Shown: positions 24,004 to 35,659 of the stretch, one piece after another
Position numbering within the stretch: the first letter of the stretch is position 1
Layout of the letters: each line of letters begins with the position of its first letter
Origin: Casuarius casuarius
Taxonomy: Eukaryota > Chordata > Aves > Casuariiformes > Casuariidae
Length of the DNA: 64,000 nucleotides
Reading direction: 5' to 3'
Assembly: GCA_003342895.1 (NCBI GenBank)
Contig: PTFA01000159.1
Coordinates: forward strand, 806,001 to 870,000
Position numbers and translations under genes: made by a program
The notes under the pieces: generated by a model
Told to the model about the DNA's origin: nothing
Database searches by the model: none
The model's input: only the letters and a program-made list of their open reading frames with translations

Positions 24004-25586
24004 AAAAGCATGAAAGATGGAGATAAAATCTCTGAAAAGGTAGCCTTTCTATACTTAAGAAAGCTGAATTTAGAAAACCATCTAGTTGTTAATCCAATGA
24101 AAAATCCTAAGTATACTCAAGTTTTTTGTATCAATCCTTCAAGTCATAATTTAAACCTGTATCTTCCCCTTTGAACATATTTTCCTTTTGTACTTGTCCT
24201 CTAACCCCAGACCAAAGATACTTCCATCTTTACACTCCCATCAACACTGGTATAGAAAACTCCTTCACTTTTTTTTCTTTAGCTACCAATCTATTGAGCC
24301 AAAGGCCTTGGGCCAGAGCATAGATTCTGCCATAAAATGTCAAGAAAGATTAACACATCAGGTAAGACTGATTCATGCTGACCACCCTTGGTCAGCCAAA
24401 GTAACTTCTGTTTAAGGTGGTCCTTATGGTTTGATGAAACTCAGGCACCAGTAGTTTTAATTCAGTTCCCTTTTAAAAGGGTTTTGAAAGCAACATTTCA
24501 AGAATCAGAAGCTGGTGTTTCCAAAAAAAAATAGCATTTACCCAACTATTAGTATTTTACTTCACAGGCAACAAGTCCACTGACAAAGGACTAGAAATAG
24601 GCAAAGCTACGGAAAATTGCACTCATATGTTACTGAAATGTAATCCTGTTATACCTATTTTATTCACTTCATCCAGTAATTCTGGATCTTTATAAAATAT
24701 ATATTTTTCATCTGTGCTCAAGAAGGCACATAGCCTAAGTTCAGAGTACTTATAGTAATAATAGGGTTTTGTAAGAGCTGCTCTTTATAAGATCTACTGC
24801 CCTGTAAACACTTGGGGCCATTTTTCCCCAGTATTTATACTACACATTGAAGGAAATCCACTGTTTTTGCTGAGCTTTCTCTTCCTTTGGCCCTGGTGAC
24901 AGAAGTTTACAGGCCACCCAGGTTCACATAAAGGCCTAGGTCCTGAAGGCCTAGACAAGAAGGCAGACATCCTGGTGGACACACTGGTTCCCACAAAAGC
25001 CCCATGATGTGAGACCAAAGCTGGGTAGGATGTACTGGCTGGGACCACAGCCACAGCAGCCACAATGAATCTTCTCAATGCCTCAACACAGCTGCCTCAG
25101 CAGCACATTTATGCCCTCTGTAGATCCGACAGCATTAAGAAGCAGTCAGGCTTTTTTGCACTACCAAGAGCATTTGTCTGGAGCTTCACTTCCACTGTCA
25201 ATAGCAGGCAAGCTCAAACACTGCAGCAGAAGTGGAGGTCTTGCATACATTCTCTGTCTCTTATAAAACACCTCCCTCACTTCCAGACACAAGAAAGAAG
25301 ATACTAAATGTGTACCCCAGACTTATTTAAGAAAGGTCTGACTTTCCAGAAGTCTTATCCTCCACCAGGCCTGATGTGGCAAACCATGAAAAGTAAGAAC
25401 ACATTTAAGCTGCACTAGAAAGTTTTCCTTTGATACTTCCAGAGAAAAAGGACATCTTAAAAGCAAAATGATAAAGAATCTGTTTTCAAAGGGAAAGCTT
25501 CCTAATGTGATGTTATTATAGTTTCTCAGTTTTTCGCATGTAATTTTTGAATGAAGACAAATTATTTAGTAAAAGAAAATGTACGT
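24004..25586. other. Non-coding DNA with a mildly GC-rich patch
   Basis: 24870-25120 is richer in G and C, contains a repeated AAGGCCTAG motif about 24930-24953, and is open on both strands for 80 to 94 codons. The peptides have no domain I recognise, and matching open frames on opposite strands are expected where stop codons are depleted by GC content. No gene called. Confidence 0.5.
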
Positions 25587-25587
25587 C

Positions 25588-25613
25588 TGTGTGTGTGTGT
25601 GTGTGTGTGTGTG
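25588..25613. repeat. (TG)13 microsatellite
   Basis: Thirteen uninterrupted TG units. It lies 70 bases before a 65-base A tract. Confidence 0.95.
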
Positions 25614-25682
25614 AGCAGAATCCAGTTTTACCTGAAGTCTTTATATTCTGATAAAGAAAGGGTTCCTTTTGATCTTTAAAAG

Positions 25683-25747
<65 letters not shown>
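25683..25747. repeat. Uninterrupted 65-base A tract
   Basis: Sixty-five consecutive A residues, preceded by TTTAAAAG and followed by CCTCTAAACTC. It is by far the longest homopolymer in the window. It could be an expanded A-run, the tail of a retrocopy whose body I cannot recognise upstream, or an assembly or sequencing artefact. No flanking duplication is obvious. Confidence 0.9.
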
Positions 25748-25749
<2 letters not shown>

Positions 25750-25750
<1 letters not shown>

Positions 25751-27148
25751 CTAAACTCAAGTGAAGTCAAATAGCCTAATTTCTAAGCCTCCTGGAGAAT
25801 TTGCCTCTTTTAGGAACAAAAAAGATCTAATAGGATTTGTGGAAAAAAAAAATGTCAGCTTTAATCATCAGTAAGGGTAATAGGAATTGATCCTGAGCAA
25901 CAAAATTATGTTATACAGCACCTGAGCATTTTGATAGTGAAATAATTTGTTTTTCTTCGTTGGCCATTTGAAACCAGTCTTTCACTAGACGTGCAACTGA
26001 TTTGTATCCACTTTAGATAACTCCAATAAGTAGAAAGAATATTCTGATTCAGGTTCTCACATATTTCAGTGTCTGGAAGGCAGACAGAAGCATCTTCGTT
26101 ACTTCCAACAAAAATGTGTGGTACAAGGTAATTTAGGCTTTTCTCATTTCTGTTTCAGAATGTGCTTAGCCCAGCATTGAACAAGTTCTAACCATCAAAA
26201 CACAGCATTTTCAGAACACCTGAGAACTTAATCATAGATCAATATTTCTGATGAAAAATGATGCAAGCATAACTTCACATCAGTTAATGTGAATCTTAGG
26301 ATTATTTAAAAAAAATTATTCTAGTCATTATTTTGCAACTTTTTTTGTTTTTATATTTCTGCAGACACCTTTAATATACCTAATGGCCAAATGCTTAAGC
26401 AGCACAATATATTTCATGGAACAAGGTCATGAAATACTATTATTTTCAATGAGCTCAAATTATAATTATGATTTCTCCTCACATTCTGAAACCAAAGCAA
26501 TTCAGCTGAAATCAGTGGAATCATGCTGTTCGAGAAAAACCTACTGTTCATGGAGAAGGAGTATGCTTTTTGTTCGGAGTACGTGGATGTACTTGGAGAT
26601 CTTGGGAGAAAGAAGCAACTCTACTGCTGCACAGAACCAGCTGGTCAGACAATTTCTTCAAATGAAATATCCTACTGCAAATAAGAGGTTTCAGGTCCAA
26701 GTAGGGTGTCTGTTTTGTTCTAAGAAGTTTGTTTTTCTTGTTTAATATCACCTGATACCACGTTAGAAACTTTTTAAATAAATACTAATATACACAATTA
26801 AATAATGAAAAGTACTACAAAAAAATTATGAAGCAAATGAGCAAGTACAGCCTGAAAACACAAACTATTTGTACATCCAAATCGCCATGCAACCCCCTGT
26901 ACTGGACAGCCAGCCTAGTTTCCCATCCCAGTTTTGCAGACTTGCACCATGACACTCGGAAGTGCAGAGACCCGTACTGTTGTTCTTTTGAGGAAATTGA
27001 TTCATTTCTCTAGCTCAAGTTCTCATAATCAGTGCTGATTTTTCTTTCTGTATTAGACCCACAAGTGTCTGATTTGCAAGTGACAGGTATAAAGGTTCAT
27101 TTGAGATGAAAATTTGAACATACAAAAATTAAGCTATCTGAAATTGTG
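25750..27148. other. Unique AT-rich non-coding DNA
   Basis: No gene recognised. A plus-strand frame at 26383-26745 (120 codons) has no domain and overlaps an antisense frame; I take it as chance. Confidence 0.5.
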
Positions 27149-27149
27149 A

Positions 27150-27300
27150 TTTTCTTTGGAGATTACAGACCAGGTCTCAAAGCACCTCCACAGACTTGTC
27201 CTGATCCTGAACGGATGTGTTACGTGCTTAGCTTTCTGGGCTGTGGGACATTTCATTGAAATCAATACGACTATTCATAGTGCCAAACTTGAATTCACAG
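27150..27300 (+). other. Possible orphan exon with a strong splice donor
   Basis: A plus-strand frame is open from 27150 to 27314. It encodes a hydrophobic stretch including LVLILNGCVTCLAFWAVGHF and then IEINTTIHSAKLEFTG. It is cut exactly by CACAG|GTAAGC at 27300/27301, a near-consensus splice donor. A pyrimidine-rich stretch ending in AG (TTTTCTTTGGAG, about 27150-27161) could be the acceptor. I do not recognise the protein. No partner exon was found, so a chance frame or an exon of a non-coding transcript is just as likely. Confidence 0.15.
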
Positions 27301-28161
27301 GTAAGCAACCTTTTTAAATTTGGGTTTTTAAATCTGGGTCTTTAAATGAAGACAACATTTAATTTCATTACAATTTTACTCATATCGTGTCCTTTTCCTG
27401 AGTTGTTCTTTAAAAAAATCTAGTTTGTTAGTTACCTGCTAAAAACAGTCATTTGGGTTGTATCCACAGAACACATCCCTATTGCAATTAACCAACTCAG
27501 AAGATAGACTCATTGAGCAGGTCTGTACCCCAGTGTATCTGACAAGCTTCTCCTTCCCAAAGCTCTTCTTATCCTCTCATCTCTGGAAAAGAGCGAGACA
27601 ACTCATCCTTTGGCACCGCTCAGGTGCAGGTATCTGCTGCTGGTCAGGGAGCTGCAATGGCCAGCGTGGGTGGGAGGGGGCCCCAGTGAGGCTGGTCAAG
27701 GCAACTATAGCCTGTCCATGCCCTCAGGTCCCTGGCACTATCGTTCTTCTTTCCTGGATACCACTGGAAAAGAGTATATGGGTTCCAACAACATTATCAT
27801 ATTAAAATAACGTGCCTGGATCAAACTCATCCTTGCCATTCCAGTATCATCTAAAAATGTGATTATACCACAAACTACAGAGAACATAAATGCCTGCTGG
27901 TGATACATTTACTCCAACTTGTTTATATTCATTTTATATGTTTGCTTCTTGTAAATATTTAGAGGGTAAAATTTTATTTCTAGGAAAGTTTCCAGTAAAC
28001 GTATTTCATAGTAACACAACATAAACTGAAAAAAATGTTTGGAGAGGGTGAAATAGAGCAGGAAAATAGGGCTTCTTAAACTCCTAACTGGAGCTATGGG
28101 AGGGGGAAAAAAAAAATGGCAGCCTTCTTTGTAGAAAGGTCTGAGTTTGCCCCAAACTAAT

Positions 28162-28184
28162 TAGAGACCTCAATAAGGTCTCTA
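28162..28184. repeat. Hairpin, 9-bp stem with 5-base loop
   Basis: TAGAGACCT (28162-28170), loop CAATA, then its exact reverse complement AGGTCTCTA (28176-28184). No T run follows, so nothing marks it as a terminator. Confidence 0.8.
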
Positions 28185-28302
28185 GGATGTTTCTTAAACA
28201 TATTACTAGCATTTTACTGATTAACGGTCCTACTTAATTTGATCTGTTGGCATTCCAGTGGCACGTATAGAAGTGATAGGAAATGCTTATTTAGTCCCTT
28301 AC

Positions 28303-28325
28303 TAATGTAAGGACTTCTTACATTA
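28303..28325. repeat. Hairpin, 9-bp stem with 5-base loop
   Basis: TAATGTAAG (28303-28311), loop GACTT, then its exact reverse complement CTTACATTA (28317-28325). It has the same stem and loop lengths as the hairpin 120 bases upstream, but the sequences are unrelated. Confidence 0.8.
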
Positions 28326-30964
28326 CTGATTAAAGTTAAAAGAAAATTTGCTTCATTGATTGAAAGTATTACTCTTCCTAAACTGTAAGCAGAATGCAGG
28401 GCTGCAAAGATATTCCTCTTCCCAGCTACTATTCAAGCTCAAAATCTGAAATAATGCTGATGCTTTTTTGTGCAGACCCTAAGAAAGATATATATCCTTT
28501 CTGAAATGTTCCAGCAATGCCAGTAGTTTGAAATCACCTCTAGCTGTTATACTGAGATTTATATTCCTAATCGTACAAGGTAGCTATTGGTAGGTCTTCT
28601 ACCTAGAGAGAGAGTGAAGACTCACAAAAGCTAGAGTGTGATTATAGCTGGTTAATAAGCTAATAGGGGAAAAAAGTATTAACAGAAGCTTAGGGTGGAG
28701 GGTTCCTACTAAGCTACTATCTAAATCCCATTGAAACTGAAAAGAAATTTGGACCATAACTGGCTTGTGCTCATTTGGAAATCCTACACTTGCTGGCCTA
28801 ATTAGAAATCAAGCAACATTCTTAGCCTCCAAAAATCTAAAAGTCCTATAGCATTAATATGGAAATAGCCAAGAATAACTATTGAAATACAGCAAATCAA
28901 ATTAATCTTTATGTTATTGTAAGCTCAAAATGATTCTTTCCAATAGCTGAATTGATTTTTCCATTTTTCCTTAAGGGTGTTGTCAAACCTTTGGTGCCAT
29001 CACTATAACATTTCAAAAATGATTATTTCAGATTTTATGTGAAAAGCTTTTTCACTGTATTATGCTCAAACCTTCTCATTATTTCTTTGCCAAAGCTGCT
29101 GGTAAAATGTCTCCACCTCTTTCAAATCTATGGAAACCCTTGTCAACTTTTTGGTCCATTTTTTTTTTTAATGTCAAGAAAAATTTTGCTCATTAAGGTT
29201 CAAATTCCCTTAGAAGCATATCTAGTAGTAAAAAAAGCTCCCTCTTTATTTTCCTGGGCTTTTTGTTATTTTACTTCAAAGAGGCTGCAAGCCAGAATAA
29301 CTCTTAGTGCTATCCTAGCCTCTTTTTCCTCCTATCTGCCTAACCTGTTTACACACTATAGCAGCCCAAACTAGCTGTCACTTCAATTTAACAACAAAGA
29401 CACCTGAACAAAGTGTATTTTAACTGAGCTGTGCTTCCCTCCTTCCTCCAGCTGCTGTTGAGTCCCACAGCACGTTCTTTCACTCAAGCCTTCTGCCTTG
29501 CAACTCAGACTTTAATTGGCAAGCTGGAGATTCAGACACAAAACAGAAAAAATTAGCTGGCAAAACAATATCCAGTGTTTTTCCTTTTTCATACTCCAGG
29601 GTAGAGTCTTCCTAATGCTTTTAGTATGGTATAAACAATAAGAAAACCTTAAAGAAATCAAAATAATTCATTTGTGGATGGAGAAATGGATGACTAAGCG
29701 AAGTGTGCTCTGCTTAACAATAGACTTACTTAGCTTTAGTAGAGAATCTTTATTGATTAGTATAAAGAGGTGAAGGTGCTGGAGTAGTCAGCTGTAGTTT
29801 AAAAGGAGGTCCAGCAAAGTCTGCCAGTCAGTCTGGGGTGGAGATGAAATCTGTATTGAAGAAAGTGTCAGAATGGCACAAACTCCCCCAAAGAGCTAAC
29901 AAAATCCAAACAAAAAAAATTATCAGTACCAAACCTGATAAGATATTCTGCTCCGGTCTGGTCCTGCTGGTGATCTGGACATGGAGGGACCCCTCCTGCT
30001 GTAGCTCACTTGGTGACTCTGGTTCTCGTCCCACTGGCATCAAAGCTTCAGCCCAGGTCAGGAAAGATAGATGTGCTCCCCTCCTGGCAGCTCAGGAGAT
30101 GAAATGAATCGTCTTCCTGGGAGGTAAGGTTGCTTGAAGGGGCTCTTGCTGTCAGTGAGATTACTCTGCAGAGTCACACTAATTAAACACTGAAAACATG
30201 CACAGAGATTAGCCTCTAACCCCCCACATGCTTGTTTTACTCCTGGATTCTCTGAATGCAGACAAGAAGGGCATGGAGAGGACTGCCCTTCTTTTCATCC
30301 ACCATGGAAAAGTGGGGCTATGTATGGCCCTTACTAAATGCACATAGCCAGTGCTCTCTAGACCCACCACTTTCTAAAAATATTGTCATATAACTCAGGA
30401 ATTTCATAAAAAAGGGTGCAGAACCAGAATGGCCAGCTAAGGATATTCTTGGATAAACCCTGCTAGAAGCAAGAACCTCTGAGTATGCATCTTGTAGTGC
30501 CTAAACCTGTGCTGGGGAACAACTACAGCCAGCAACATATGGAAAGGTGATTGCTAAATGAGTGAGTACAGGGAGAGGCAGAAATGGAAACACCGCATTT
30601 CCTTCTCCCCCCAAGATCCCAGGTTTCCAGTACCCTTGCGGTCCCAGTCATCCACCAGGTCCACCACACAGCACCGCGGAGGCTTGGTGAATGGGGAAAT
30701 ACAGACTTTACTACTGCAGTGGGAGCATCATTGCTTTTCTCCAAGTCTTTGAGCAGGAAAGGTGCAGTGCGCACTTCTAGAGACAAAAGAGGCGCAATAG
30801 ACACATACTGTATGAGACAATATTGGTCCTCCAGTTATATCCAGTTACCCAGCTAATTCTTTTTAGTTGAACCAACTCTGACAGAAGATTACACATACCA
30901 TGTTTTCTCTCCAGGAAGTTTTAGTAATTACTTGAAGCAGCCATTGGAAGTACAGTATATAAAA

Positions 30965-30988
30965 AGCATGGATTAGTTAATCCATGCT
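30965..30988. repeat. Near-perfect 24-base palindrome (11-bp arms, GT spacer)
   Basis: AGCATGGATTA (30965-30975), the two-base spacer GT, then the exact reverse complement (30978-30988). This is the longest perfect short-spacer inverted repeat I noticed. It contains TAAT-type homeodomain core sites in both arms. Confidence 0.85.
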
Positions 30989-33048
30989 CCACGTGAATTT
31001 ATTATTAATTTACAAAAAAAGAAAAAAGAAAAAAAAACCAACCAGTTAAAATATCAGCCCAAGCGAAACATCATTAAAAACTTAGGTCATGTTGGACTAT
31101 TGAGTTTTGAACTGGGCCTTGAAAATTCTAGTTAGGGATTCTTGGGATACAAATAATGGCTTAAATTGGAAAATTGAAAGGAAGCAGTAAGCTAATCAAA
31201 TTTATGAATTATTTAAAGGTTGGGAAATGAAACATTAAGTATATTTCAGGAAAGGAATAATAATAAGAGCTTGATAATTTGAAAAAATTAGACTGACATC
31301 AATTATGTAGTTGAATAAAGATATATACAGGCACTCAACTAGAGACAAATAATGAGACACGAAGAAATAGTACAAAATAGAGGATAACTATCTCAACTTC
31401 ATTATCTTGGACAACAGATTATGCTTCAAACAGATAACAAGAAAGCAGATGCAGACTTGAATGGCATTATTAGGAGCATCATGTGTAAAACTACTAATTA
31501 GTATTTTTTATTTTGCACTGTTAAGGGCCTAGCTTCATCATTTTGGTCACACTTCAAAAAGAGAATGAACAAAGTAGAGAACTCCCAACCTCGAATGACA
31601 AAGAATGATTAGAAGTTAGGAAAGTAAAGCCGATGATAAAAGGGGCATGCTTAGACTCTAGAAAAGATACCGAGGAAAGACCAAATTGTCAGCAAATAGC
31701 AATACGGATGTTTTGAAAGAACAGGAATCAATTATTCTGACTCTGCAGTGAGAAGAACAAAACATAATGGGCTTTACTTAAACTGCAACACAAAATATTC
31801 AGTTTAAACTTTAGGAAAAACAATTGTCAAATGCCAAAAAGTTAGCATAGTGCTGGATATAGTAGTAATAAAGGTCATATATTTACCCAGACTCTTAGAA
31901 AGAAATATAAGTATCAAGCAAATGCTATGTGAACATTCTCACTCTAGGTTGTTATTAATGTGTGCCTTACTCTAGAATTCTAAATGAAAGAGGAAGATAT
32001 GTCATGTTGCTAACAGGAAAATAAATTCATTGTTTAATGAGTCTAACTTTTTAAATAAAAAGTAAGCATAGACACATGCTTTCTCAGTAAATCATTGTGA
32101 TCATTCAGAAACCATTTCAGAATGAGTTTTAAATAGATTTTGATTTGATAAACCATACATGAGTCTATTTCTGTTATCTCTGCAATTATACAGAAAATGA
32201 ATGTATACAGGTAAAAACATACATACACATATGGTTAAACTTACACAGCATAATTTTCTGTTAGTAAATACTAAAATGAAGTTAAATTTTCTCTATTTGA
32301 AGAGTTAAAAATAAAAATGCACATGACGTTTAAAAATGGGTCCTCAAAATAGACAAACCAGCATGATTCTGAAGAGAACACAAAATACTTCATAAAACTG
32401 AAGAATGTTTCCTATACAAGTTATGTGTTGGTGAGTTGATAAGATACATCAAGTGCATGAACTTGATTTAAAAAAAAAATCAACTAAACAATTTGCTAAC
32501 ATAAGAGACAAGTCTGAAATCAAGTGTTACTTGCAAATATTTTTCCATTGCTGTGAGAAAAGGAATCTGATGTACTCTATTTATTGTAAGGGTGACCATA
32601 GGATCATAGACAACCACACATATAATTTCTGTAGGAAATTTATTTATAATTTTTACATAAACTGTGACAGCCTTCTCTACAAATGCATCATATTATAGAC
32701 TAGTGAAAACACAAGCACCCCTCATATCCCTGACCATAAGTAACAAATGAGCCTATGTGATTCCTGGGGTACTTAATGTTGATTTCTTAAACATTAGTTA
32801 TATCTAGGGTCTTAGCTTAAAGGAATTTTGTTAAGCATCTACAACTTTATTTCCATTCTCAACTCCATATTTAACATAATGGTGTTCCACTGTAATTCAA
32901 AAACTATAATAAATATATTTCTGTTAATTAGATGCCTATATGTCAAGCTACTTCTGCCCAGATAGTTACAGTGTAATGATGCTGCTACATTTGATGTTGA
33001 CCTGTCTGTAGCTTCACTAGTGACATCATCATATTATGGCTGCCAGAG
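30989..33048. other. Unique AT-rich non-coding DNA
   Basis: Strongly AT-rich, with many stop codons in all frames and no recognised repeat or gene. Confidence 0.6.
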
Positions 33049-33111
33049 GGATTGGATTGCTCTTGCCTGCTGGTTCCATCCAATCCTGGAATACTGGAAT
33101 GTACAGTATTC
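33049..33111. repeat. Two adjacent hairpins
   Basis: The first pairs GGATTGGAT (33049-33057) with ATCCAATCC (33078-33086) across a 20-base loop. The second begins two bases later and pairs GAATACT (33089-33095) with AGTATTC (33105-33111) across a 9-base loop. A structured RNA is conceivable, but there is no matching known small RNA that I recognise. Confidence 0.6.
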
Positions 33112-35161
33112 TCTTGGACACTTCATAATGATGAAAGCAAGCTGTTGTGATGGTCATCATTTTGCACAGATTTCAACTAAGAGCATTTCTGCATAAATTT
33201 TTTGGTAGATATTCAATTAATCCATGATTTTAGTTGGTAATGAGATCAGTGCTTTTGATTAAAACAAATAACAATGCTCATATTTTCCTCACACATAGAA
33301 ATCTCTCTATTCAGAGCAGCTTCTTTTTTCCCACAAAACCATGCAATAGGGCATAACTTATGCTTAAATTCTATTTGATGTTTAAAATGCAGGATAAACT
33401 TCCTGAGTGCATTTGTACTGTAAAAATTGCAGTAGGTGGACCAGAAGGTCTATGAAAGTTTTGAGATGACATCATTAGGCGGTATATGTATCCCTATGGT
33501 CAAGGAACTGTGTTGCTGTTCTCTAAATGGAAATGTACTAATCATCTTTACCCAAGCAGTACTCAGTTGTGCCTTCTAATTTTAAATGAAAGCCCTAAAA
33601 ATTCTCAAAATTTCATAGGTCAAAAACACATTAATCCTATCTGAAAATGTGTTTAAAAGTCCTAAACACAACTAGTTCAAATTTCCAAAAATGTACTTGA
33701 GGAAAAAAAAAAAAGATCATATCCATAAAATCACTCTCCAATACAGTAAAAATTCCTACAAACACAGATACCCAATCAAAGAGCCATCTTTAGGCCACAG
33801 CTGTCTAGAATAGTTTTTACCATGAAATTAAAAAAGAAGACTCTCATGAATAAGTTATAACAATAAATTATTTACCATTAAGCCAACATACTACTTAGCT
33901 TGCGCAGAACTTCAAGCAAATCTATGACAACCCAAAAGTTTGCTGTCCACCTTCAAGGTAGGTTCCTCAGTAAAGGAGGTGTGGTAAAATGGTATACTTA
34001 CTGTACCAAGCTGTCCATATATTGTAGTGAGCTTCAAAATTTATCAGGCAACAAAATGGAACAGAAAATAAGGACATGTCACACACGTCAACTATCTACT
34101 ATTGTACTTTGTCCTACTAAGAACATATTCTAAAAATAATGACATCTTAGTAATACATGAATCCTCCTCTCAGCACTTTTTCCGCATCTGAAATCTTTGC
34201 TCCATGGAAGGCAAAACACCACCAATTTTTTGTATAGATTTGTAAAGTATGAAGATTAGCAAAGTGCAGATTACAGAGGTTATGCTGTACTTTGTGAGAT
34301 GCTGTGAAATCAAAAAGGACCATCTGCCATGCTTTGCATAGCTGTAAGATGGACTTGGCCACAATCACCCAGATGACTGCTAAAAGTCTAATTATAATCC
34401 TAGCCATCATTTCATTTTGTCTCAAAGGAACAACTTTCACATAGCAATATATCTCTTCACCATTTTATCACAATTCTATTTCTTAGATGTTTCATTGAAA
34501 TTTTGTCTTAAGTATTCATTCAGATTAATAATAATCATCATAACAAAAAATATAGGGAAATATTCAAAAGCCATAAAATGCTGCCCTCGAGATTAAAGGC
34601 TAGTTTACCTGTCGTTATCTCAGTAACTTTAAGGAGAGGTTAATTGTTTACTATTGAACAGAATATTGACAGTACGTATTCTATTACTGAGACCAAAAGA
34701 ATTTTTACAGTTAATTAGAAAGCATTATTTTTCTGAACATCTAACTAGGATTTACTAATTGTGTTGCCAACTCCTGCATTATGAACAGCAGATAAAATTC
34801 ATCTAGTCCATTCAGACCCACACAGAAGATCAATGCAACAAATAGATGCCAACAGAAGTCATGAGGCCTAATAATTTGCAAAGAATTAGATGCAGTTGGA
34901 GTATTTTGAAGGTGAAGGAGCTGAAAACAGAATGGAGACTATGGGGCATACAGTTTGATGTCTGTTGCTTGTATATTCACTTCACCACTTCTTGCAGGGT
35001 TACTTTCATGTCACTTAGCTGTTCAGCCAACCCAATTGCTTTGTTCAGTTAATCCCATTTTCTGACCAAATATGAAAAGATAATCTAGAACATTAGGATT
35101 CTGCATTTTCTGCTGCTTGAAGAATCTAGAAATGTTGCCATCTGTTTTGTAGACAGTTTAC
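33112..35161. other. Unique AT-rich non-coding DNA
   Basis: No gene called. A possible 59-base exon-like segment at 33899-33957 with AG and GTAGGT borders was considered and rejected. Antisense frames at 34147-34440 have no domain. Confidence 0.55.
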
Positions 35162-35655
35162 CACAGAATCACAGAATAGTTGAGATTGGAAGGGACCTCT
35201 GGAGATCATCTAGTCCAGCCCAGCCTGCTCAGAGCAGGGTCAGCAAAAGCAGGTTGCTCAGGACTGTGTCCAGTCGGATTTTGAACATATCCAAGGATGG
35301 AGACTCCACACCCTCTCTGGGCAACCACTTCTAGTGTTTGATCACCCTCGCAGTAAAAATTTTTTCTCTTGTGTTTAAATGGAGTTTCTTGCATTTTAAT
35401 TTGTGCCCATTGTCTTTCACTGGACACCACTGAGAAGAGTCTGGCTCCATCTTCTTCACTCCCCCAATCAAATATTTATACACATTACTAAGATCCCCAC
35501 TAAGACTTCCCTTCTCCAGGCTGAACAGGCCCAGCTCTCGCAGCCTTTCCTCATATGAGAGATGCTCCAGTCCCTTAATCATCTCTGTGGCCCTTCACTG
35601 GACTCACTCCAGTGTGTCCATATCTCAGTTGTAGTGCGGAGCCCAGAATGCAGTT
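35162..35655 (-). mobile_element. CR1 LINE, 5'-truncated 3' portion
   Basis: Read on the minus strand the element ends in ATTCTGTGATTCTGTGG, the octamer-repeat 3' end diagnostic of bird CR1. Next to it, on the plus strand, are the familiar CR1 blocks GGGACCTCTGGAGATCATCT and CCTGCTCAGAGCAGGGTC. The upstream limit is near 35655, within the GAGCCCAGAATGCAGT block, where homology stops abruptly into unrelated AT-rich sequence, as usual for 5'-truncated CR1. No target duplication is obvious, which is also usual for this family. About 490 bp remain, covering the end of ORF2 and the 3' untranslated region. Confidence 0.95.
35331..35582 (-). pseudogene. Fragment of CR1 ORF2 C-terminus
   Basis: The minus-strand reading has YEERLRELGLFSLEKGSL followed by GDLSNVYKYLIGG, which is the well-known C-terminal part of the CR1 ORF2 polyprotein downstream of the reverse transcriptase. 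Farther on, KDNGHKLKCKKLHLNTREK fits the same protein, followed by a region where the frame is disrupted. It is a dead remnant with no start of its own. Confidence 0.9.
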
Positions 35656-35659
35656 GGAT

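Larger units (their letters stand above)
27307..30964. other. Non-coding DNA with two hairpins and small GC-rich patches
   Basis: 27590-27770, 29940-30120 and 30590-30690 are locally GC-rich and give frames of up to 115 codons without recognisable domains. The frames at 30523-30856 overlap on both strands, as chance frames do. Two hairpins are listed separately. No gene called. Confidence 0.5.

Noticed and set aside
24794..25307. GC-rich patch with open frames on both strands
   Set aside because: Opposing frames of similar length fit lower stop-codon density; no domain on either strand and no CpG-rich promoter character.
25516..25770. Minus-strand frame rich in phenylalanine and His-Thr repeats
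   Set aside because: It is only the translation of the 65-base homopolymer and the TG microsatellite.
33899..33957. Possible 59-base exon between AG and GTAGGT
   Set aside because: The acceptor has a weak pyrimidine tract, the peptide is unrecognised, and such pairs are common by chance.
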